A stretch of DNA of 64,000 bases from Cottoperca gobio (Eukaryota; Chordata; Actinopteri; Perciformes; Bovichtidae): contig NC_041363.1 in the NCBI RefSeq assembly GCF_900634415.1, positions 29,560,534-29,624,533 of the forward strand. Direction: 5' to 3'. The translations under genes and the position numbers were made by a program. Each line of letters opens with the position of its first letter. The first letter of the stretch is position 1. Under the pieces are notes generated by a model. The model was given only the letters and a program-made list of their open reading frames with translations, had not been told where the DNA came from and did no database searches. Positions 57,985 to 64,000 of the stretch are shown here, piece after piece.

Positions 57985-58375
57985 AACGAACACGTGTGCA
58001 TTTTATTGATGGCATTTTTAATGCACAGAGATACTGTGATGACATCCTGAGGCCCATTGTTGTGCCATTCATCCACCACCATCACCTCATGTTGCAGCAT
58101 GATGCACGGCCCCATGTTCCAAAGATCTGTACACAATTCCTCGAAGCTGATAACATCCCAGTTCTGCATGGCCTGCATACTCACCGGACATGTCACCATT
58201 GAGCATGTTTGGGATGCTCTGGATTGGTGTATACGACGGCGTGTTCCAGTTCCTGCCAAAATCCAGCAACTTGGCACAGCCATTGAAGAAGAGTGGACCA
58301 ACAACCAGGTCAACTCTACGTATGTGAAGGAGATGTGTTGCACTGCGTGAGGCAAAATTGTGGGCCTAAATATTG
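57985..58375 (+). pseudogene. Tc1-like transposase, C-terminal fragment
   Basis: Frames read YCDDILRPIVVPFIHHHHL, MLQHDARPHVPKICTQFLEA, DNIPVL, then in a second frame TGHVTIEHVWDALDWCIRRR and VPVPAKIQQLGTAIEEEW. This is the DDE region around the second Asp and third catalytic residue of a Tc1 element. Frameshifts and loss of the N-terminal DNA-binding part and TIRs make it inactive. Confidence 0.88.
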
Positions 58376-58482
58376 GAATAAACAGCATCTCTCTAGTTAT
58401 CGTTATAGTTTCATACGGCTTCGCTAGAGATCAGCTGAGAATCCCGCCTACAATGACTGATTTGTGTTTTATGTTCCTCCAG

Positions 58483-61400
58483 GTAAAGTGAGCACTCATC
58501 CTGACCTGGATGAGGAGATCGACTTCCTCTCTGCCATCATCAGTGAACACAGAACTTTGACCAGGCTGCCAGGTACTGTATGGGCAACTGCTACAGCTGT
58601 ATTCATATTTACCACTACATCTCTGCTGACATGACTCAAAACCTTTTATTCCTCATCTCAGCTCCACCCTCCCAAGACGTCTCTGAACCCAAACTCAAGC
58701 AGCTCGGTGAGCCCAACCCCACCCACAGTGCATCTACCACAGAGCAACCCACGAGCCACAGTGTCCCGTTCACCAGCATGGCTCCACCCATCACCACCTC
58801 AAACCACACTCCTGCTCTGCTCAGCGATCCCATCATCCTCCCCTACCCCTCTAATGACCATGTTTTCATCAGTAAGTCTTTGTTATACTTTATCCATGAC
58901 TCATTTCCTTTTGGAGTTGTACTTCTTCAGCTTAAAGAAGTAACTGTAATTTTGACCTGAGTGCCGTGGTGAATGAGATTTGCTTTGAGGACCATATTTA
59001 CAGGTAACACATTTCTAAAAAACAAAAGTCCATCCCAGTTTCTCAAAGTACGTCAGTCCAAAATCCAAAGATTCACTTTAAAATGATATAAAAACAGATA
59101 AATGCAGGAAGTCTCAATATCTGAAAGGCTGAAAACAGCAATTTCTGCCATTTTTCCATAAAGAATGACTTTAACAATAAATTGATTATGAAAATAGTGA
59201 TTATTTTATGTTGATCGTCTAAACGATTAGACACAGAAGCTAAGCAGTGTACTGCTGAGGACGGGGGTGGAAGCAAAACACATTTTAGCCACCTAAAGGA
59301 AATGTCTACCAAAATCAGCTATACATGCCATTTATAATATTTCCTGGCCGTCATCTACTGTAGTGTACACTGAGTATTTCATACAACCCCACTTCATAAC
59401 ATCTGAACTATAATTTAAACGCTTAAAAGACTCATTCATAATAATAAGAATTTAGGTTCTTGTTTGCTCTCCCTGCACCAACAATAAAACATTCTGCAGC
59501 ACACTGGGTATAGACGGACAGAAGATCATAATTTTCTTACCAATTTACTATCGGTCAATCAAATTCCTAAAAGTAATTGTCAGCTAATGGCATACACTGT
59601 TTTACGAAGGCTACCGATTTCCTAAAATATTTTCTGCCGCAGTGATTATAAAGGGCAGAGCTGATGCTGACTTTGGATCCATTTGGGTATTAGACATATT
59701 GACACACAGACCAGAGAGTATGATTTGGACTCAGATCTGAGTGACCTCTCTGTTCCTAAGAACCAAATGGAGCGCTGAGCTGTGCAGGGAACCAAGAGGC
59801 AGTTTCTGGTGTATTAGAACAAAGTGTTCTCATATTACTCTTGGAATTAAGGAAACTTGAACCTGTTGCACCTCATTTTCATATTCAGATATTAGCTTTA
59901 ATGTTAACTCAGTGTATAGTGGTGTGCTGGGTTTTTTGTTTTGGTTCACGCAATCCGTATGCAAATGGTTAGGCACACAGACATAAAGGCCATAAAGCCT
60001 GTGGGCTTTACGAGCGCTGGATTCACAAATATTCTGAGAATACGCACAGCAAGCTTAGCCTAAACATTCCTATCAAGCAGTCGTAGCTAAAGAAAACATA
60101 AACTTTTTCCTCAGAGGTGTGGTATGACGCATTCTGGTAAAAAAGGTGTGTTTGGTTGATCTAAAAAAATAAAAATAAAAATGCAAACTTAATGATAATG
60201 GGTCCATAATGGACAGTGAAGTCGATAGGCCTGATAAAATGTATTGGCTATTAAGACATGATGTGATATTAAATATTATTTTATATAATGTATATAAACA
60301 TATGTGTTGAATAAATTGCAAGCCATACTTTAAAAGTAACCTACAAAATGTTTCAAAACACAGGCCTACTTGCACAGGTGCCTCTTCACATGCTGATCAT
60401 TGCTATATTTATTTGCTTAAGTTTATTCAAAATCCTAGTCATTTTAGTACTTAATCTATTTGATATTAACAAAAATATTTATTAATTTCTGTGATCGCTG
60501 GCCAGTCAGTAGCGGCGTATGTTGGCATATAAATCTATAAACCATTGAATAGCCAAACGGCATCGGACAGAGGAACAACGTTAACTATCGGCTCAATTAG
60601 TTGACAAGCGTAAAAACAGTTAAAGAGAAGGTTTCAGCCCTGATGTTACAGCGCAAGAGGCAGGCATGGGAAGATATTTCTTCTACAGTACCTCTTTGTC
60701 TTTCTACCATTTCCTCCTCTGCTTAAGAAAGTCTAAAGCCTCTTGAAAGTCTTCCTCTCCCCTCCTAACAGTTTTTCATCTTAGGAGCTCTCTTAAGGGC
60801 TAAGATGCCTTATAAATAACTTGTATATTTCCCAGGATCTAGTCTTAACTTTAAGGAGAAGTTCTTACATCATAATTCTAAAACTTTTCTTAGACTTTTC
60901 TTAGAATTCCGTTGATTAGGAGTAATTTTTTGTATTTGGAAGATTTATGAATACGGCCCCAGGTTCCCCACTTAAATCCTTTCAGTACATGTTAGCGGAA
61001 TTTCTTGGAGTACCAGGATCTCATTTGCCAGTAATAAACAGAGGCAAAAGCCAGGAAACAAACTGAACTGACCTTGTTTTTAATAAAGGAGATAAACATT
61101 AGCTGGAAAAAGTTAAATGAAAAAAAATATATATTTTGCACAACATCCATCTCGATGACAACATTCAAAGGTCTTCAGACTGAGTAAAATGCCTCCTTTG
61201 TCCTTTGCAGAATGTTAGCCCTCCATGCTCAGAAATCTCGGGACTGACCTCAAATTTCCTATGGAACTGCAGAACAGAACTTGTATGTTTCTGTCAATTA
61301 GATCTGCCTCACTGCATTACTGTTATCAATGCTGCTTTCACTGTTGATACTGCAGGGCCATAGCCGACACGATGACACTTTCAGCAGCTCTTCTTTGAGC

Positions 61401-63272
61401 TCTGCACTCTTTGTCAAACACAGTTCGAGAGCTTTTGATCAGGGATCATGTCTTACTCTGACGCCTACAGATCTACACAGCGTTCTCTTCCCCTCACTGT
61501 GTGTATGTATTTCTTTTCAGTCATAAGCAGTGTCTTCATCGTGCTGGGGTCGCTGGCGTTGATCACAGCAGGTGCCTGTTGGGTCAGGTAAGATCCTGCC
61601 TTTCTACACTGCATGAGACTAACTTCATATGTCATCTCTCTTCCTGTAAGGATTTGACAATACAGATTTGATTTGATTATTTTCTGTCATTATTATGATT
61701 CGAGGCATTAAGATGATTATGAAATACATGTTGGAATATTGTTTGACTGTGGAGAACTTGATATTTCAATACTATTTCATCTACAAATTACTTTCACTAT
61801 GAAATCGATTACTTTGTCTATCAAATGTCAGATAAATGCCTTATATGATTTCCCAGATCCCAAAGTGACATCTTCAAATTTTAAACAAAGATAATCTGTT
61901 TACTATCATAGAAGACGAAGGCAACTCGTCAACATTTACATTTGAGCCTCTGGACCGAGATAATTCTTTGCATTTTTGCTTAAAACAATAAATTCATTAA
62001 ATTAATATCAGAAAAAAATAATTTGGTGGTTATTCTTGAAATTAGTAAATCATCTGTCTTGTTCATAACATATTTTGGAAATAATTATTTACTTTCAATT
62101 TTAAGAATTATGTTCAGAGGTTTTTTTTCCCAGTGTAATTGTCACAAAGACACAGCAATGTATTCCAATCGATTCTAAATGCTTGAAAAAACAAAACAAA
62201 AAAAAAACATTAGAAACAAAGTACTTTATACCTCCTAATTTCTGATCAACCAAGTGTGTCTATTTTCGAAACCTTTTTTACAGATTGCAGAAAGGTGTGC
62301 GTCTAACTCAGAAGGTGGACTACCCTGCATATAAACTGATGAGAGCCCATGCCTTTGACAATTTGGTGAGTAGAACATCTCTGTAGGGTTACAAGGAATG
62401 AAACTTACTCTGAGTACATGGACAGATGGAGAAAAATATGGTAAAGCCAATTAATAGAAAAACTAAAACAGTCTGGTAAGTTCAGAAAAGTACTTGACTG
62501 TAATGCAGCCTTTAAAACCAGGAAAAGACAACACTTGAGCTTGTCAGTGACGGAAACAAACACTTTTAGTGTATCGACATAAGACGTTTGCAGAAAACGT
62601 ATATTCAGCAGCTGCCGTCTGCAGCGCTCTCCCTCAATACTGGACCAATTACATAAATATGTTGTCTCCATTAGTCACGTACAAAACGATTGGGAGAATC
62701 AGGGTTGAAAAATACCGAAGTGTCCCTTTAAGGAGGAGTCATTCATTAACCCAAAGAAGCATAAAATGAATCACCACATAGATTTAGGTCCAGATTATGT
62801 AGCAGCTCATGGACAACGTTATCAAACAATTTGTTGAACTTGAAGACGTTTAGTACGGAAACATGCTGTGAAGTGAAGGTCAACTGAGCAGTGTGACTGG
62901 ATGTGGATGAATACCTCTGACTTTCTCATGTCCCCTCTGCCCCTCGATTTGCTCCAGCCTGGGGACAAGAAGCTGGCCCACAGTGCCCAGATGTACCACT
63001 ACCAGCACCAGAAGCAGCAGATGCTCTCCATGGAGAAGTGAGTCACCCTCCGAGCCTAGAAGGGCATGTGTGTCTGTCTCCTGCCCATTGTCTCTTGTCC
63101 CTCCCTTCCCTCTCTGCCTCGTCGAATCTGAGTTATCGTGTGTGTGTGTGTGTGTGTGTGTGACCTCTGTAGACACAGGGATGAGCCAAAGGTTCTTGAT
63201 TCAGGAGCATCAACAGATGAGGAGAACGAGGACGGAGATTTCACAGTGTACGAGTGTCCTGGATTGGCACCT
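58483..63272 (+). CDS. npdc1: Neural proliferation differentiation and control 1, partial
   Basis: Six exons join in frame: 58483-58572, 58662-58871, 61521-61587, 62284-62365, 62958-63037 and 63173-63272. The translated order is STHPDLDEEIDFLSAIISEH (extracellular, acidic helix), a Pro/Ser/Thr-rich stalk, a single transmembrane segment (SSVFIVLGSLALITAGACW), then RLQKGVRLTQKVDYPAYKLM, LAHSAQMYHYQHQKQQML, and DEENEDGDFTVYECPGLAP before donor GTGAGT. The last motif is diagnostic of NPDC1, a type I neural membrane protein reported to restrain proliferation. The expected signal peptide and Cys-rich N-terminal exons were not found upstream. The last exon lies right of the window. It shares strand with niban2, 5.7 kb downstream of the niban2 stop. 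Confidence 0.92.
58872..61520 (+). other. npdc1: npdc1 intron between stalk and TM exons
   Basis: A 2.6-kb intron. A candidate non-autonomous DNA element spans about 60001-60962. The rest is AT-rich sequence without recognisable exons. Confidence 0.7.
60001..60962. mobile_element. Possible PIF/Harbinger-like non-autonomous element
   Basis: The right end reads GATTTATGAATACGGCCCC and the left end GTGGGCTTTACGAGCGCTGG then ATTCACAAATATTC, a weak inverted match. Internal TCTTAGAATTCC and CTTAAGGGCTAAG motifs are typical of a Harbinger-type fish MITE as I remember it. No TSD was verified. Confidence 0.4.
61521..61587 (+). CDS. npdc1: npdc1 transmembrane exon
   Basis: The exon encodes SSVFIVLGSLALITAGACWV, one hydrophobic helix, between TTTTCAG and GTAAGA. 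The juxtamembrane RLQKGVRLTQK starts the next exon, as in mammalian NPDC1. Confidence 0.9.
61588..62283 (+). other. npdc1: npdc1 intron after the TM exon
   Basis: AT-rich, with A runs near 62190-62215. Nothing else recognised. Confidence 0.6.
62366..62957 (+). other. npdc1: npdc1 intron, nothing recognised
   Basis: Intron between the juxtamembrane exon and the LAHSAQMYHYQ exon. No repeat end or extra exon was seen. Confidence 0.6.
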
Positions 63273-63419
63273 GTGAGTAAACTCAGCGTTATAATCTCAA
63301 TTTTTATTGAAAGTTATACTGTGTGTATCATCAAGTCAACATAATATCCAAGCACTCGACCATAATTCAGGAAACAATTATGGCAAATAACTGAATATCA
63401 TTCGTTGAAATGTCCCCTC

Positions 63420-63630
63420 ATCTTGAGGGAGCAGTGAATTGGCAGAGAGCTAGTAAATGTTTGCAGCTAGCTGTTAGCAGCCGGTGTGCAGCATAGTCCT
63501 GGCTAAATAAAGAAGCTAACTCCTAACGTTGCATTGAGTTACATTATGCATTCAAGCTCTAGTCAGTAAAAATTATATTTTGCAAAGGTAAATTATAACG
63601 TTATCATGATGTATTCAAACATACGTGACA
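63420..63630. mobile_element. Partial copy of the intron-10 hAT MITE
   Basis: TTACATTATGCATTCAAGCT, CAGTAAAAATTATATTTTGC and AAAGGTAAATTATAACG match, with changes, the interior of the hAT MITE at about 46610-46760. Terminal repeats are absent here. Confidence 0.65.
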
Positions 63631-63790
63631 TTACAGTTCATTTAGCTGACACTTTTGTCCAAAGCGACTTACAATAAGTGCAAACTATCATGAGGATACA
63701 ACTCTTACAAATCTTGCAAGTACATTATCTTCAAATAGGTGAAATCCTTTAAGTGCAGAACAATAGCTTCAAATAAGCCAAACAAAAGTA
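63630..63790 (-). mobile_element. Inverted SINE-tail repeat
   Basis: CATTACAGTTCATTTAGCTG and TTTGTCCAAAGCGACTTACA are the inverse of the SINE tail phrase seen at 57935-57975. The remaining part (TAAGTGCAAACTATCATGAG) is also familiar fish repeat sequence. Confidence 0.65.
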
Positions 63791-63821
63791 AGTGACATTT
63801 ACAGAAACAATAGAATGAAGA

Positions 63822-63958
63822 TTCTCAGCCTCCCTGGAAAAGTCTACTCCAAGGTGCTGGAAAGGAGGGTTTGGCTGATAGTCGAACCTCTGATTGAAGA
63901 GGAACAATGTGGATTCCGTCCTGGGTGTGGAACAACGGACCAACTCTTCACTCTCTCA
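63822..63958 (+). mobile_element. Rex3-like LINE fragment (copy D)
   Basis: It starts TTCTCAGCCTCCCTGG and continues through the RT segment VYSKVLERRV...VEPLIEEEQCGFRPG up to ACTCTTCACTCTCT. It begins at the same internal position as copy B. The right side is cut by an inverted L2 tail. Confidence 0.88.
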
Positions 63959-64000
63959 AATCAAATCAAATCAAATTTATTTGTATAGCCCAATATCACA
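63959..64000 (-). mobile_element. Inverted L2 LINE 3' tail at window edge
   Basis: AAATCAAATCAAATC repeats then TATTTGTATAGCCCAATATC are the exact inverse of the L2 tail at 6640-6686. An L2 copy on the minus strand therefore enters from the right and interrupts Rex3 copy D. Confidence 0.88.

Overview
This is a vertebrate nuclear window and almost certainly a ray-finned fish. The genes are split by GT-AG introns. The repeats are ones typical of fish: Rex3-like RTE LINEs with a GGAT/GATG tail, L2-like LINEs with a TTTGATTTGATT tail, Ty3/Gypsy and BEL/Pao fragments, many hAT elements with 8-bp target duplications, a Tc1 remnant, and tRNA-SINE-type tails. No bacterial operon, CRISPR array, rRNA or tRNA gene was seen.

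Three protein-coding genes can be read. (1) stxbp1 (Munc18-1) lies on the minus strand. Coding exon 1 is at 14995-15031, exon 2 at 695-744 and exon 3 at 481-562; the rest of the gene runs off the left edge. (2) niban2 (FAM129B) lies on the plus strand and is complete in 14 exons from 17760 to 52787. Its last exon needs either a 61-nt mini-intron or a frameshift to reach the evident acidic C-terminus. (3) npdc1 lies on the plus strand, with six internal exons from 58483 to 63272. Its signal-peptide/Cys-rich 5' exons were not found in the window and its last exon lies beyond the right edge. stxbp1 and niban2 are head to head with about 2.7 kb between start codons, the same divergent neighbourhood as human 9q34.11. 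npdc1 is also a 9q34 gene in human.

Region by region: 1-185 is a GAGT/GA satellite. 185-14994 is stxbp1 intron sequence around exons 2 and 3, and holds a nested transposon cluster at about 1.3-10.8 kb. This comprises a hAT MITE at the edge of a piggyBac-like remnant, a Rex3 fragment, a Gypsy pol, a BEL/Pao pol split by an L2 LINE, a hAT element, then Gypsy integrase plus one LTR. 15032-17759 is the divergent intergenic and promoter region. 17815-30619 is niban2 intron 1, with a TA/TACA microsatellite, a 5'-truncated Rex3 copy with perfect target duplication, and a deleted hAT. The remaining niban2 introns carry hAT elements, an L2 fragment, a Rex3 copy retaining the endonuclease, a roughly 187-bp AT tract and a hAT MITE. 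52788-58482, between niban2 and npdc1, holds a degraded integrase gene, a convergent degraded HECT-type ubiquitin-ligase gene with its catalytic HTC motif kept, a divergent SAM-like N-terminal module, a SINE tail and a Tc1 transposase remnant. The right end (63.3-64 kb) is npdc1 intron with repeat pieces.

The three host genes do not form a pathway. STXBP1 is a syntaxin-binding SM protein of exocytosis, NIBAN2 a PH-domain membrane-associated survival and adhesion protein, and NPDC1 a single-pass neural membrane protein. The least ordinary content is the HECT/integrase/SAM-like mobile-element module at 54-57.7 kb and the coding anomaly in the last niban2 exon. Assignments come from reading translations and remembered family sequences; no search was run.
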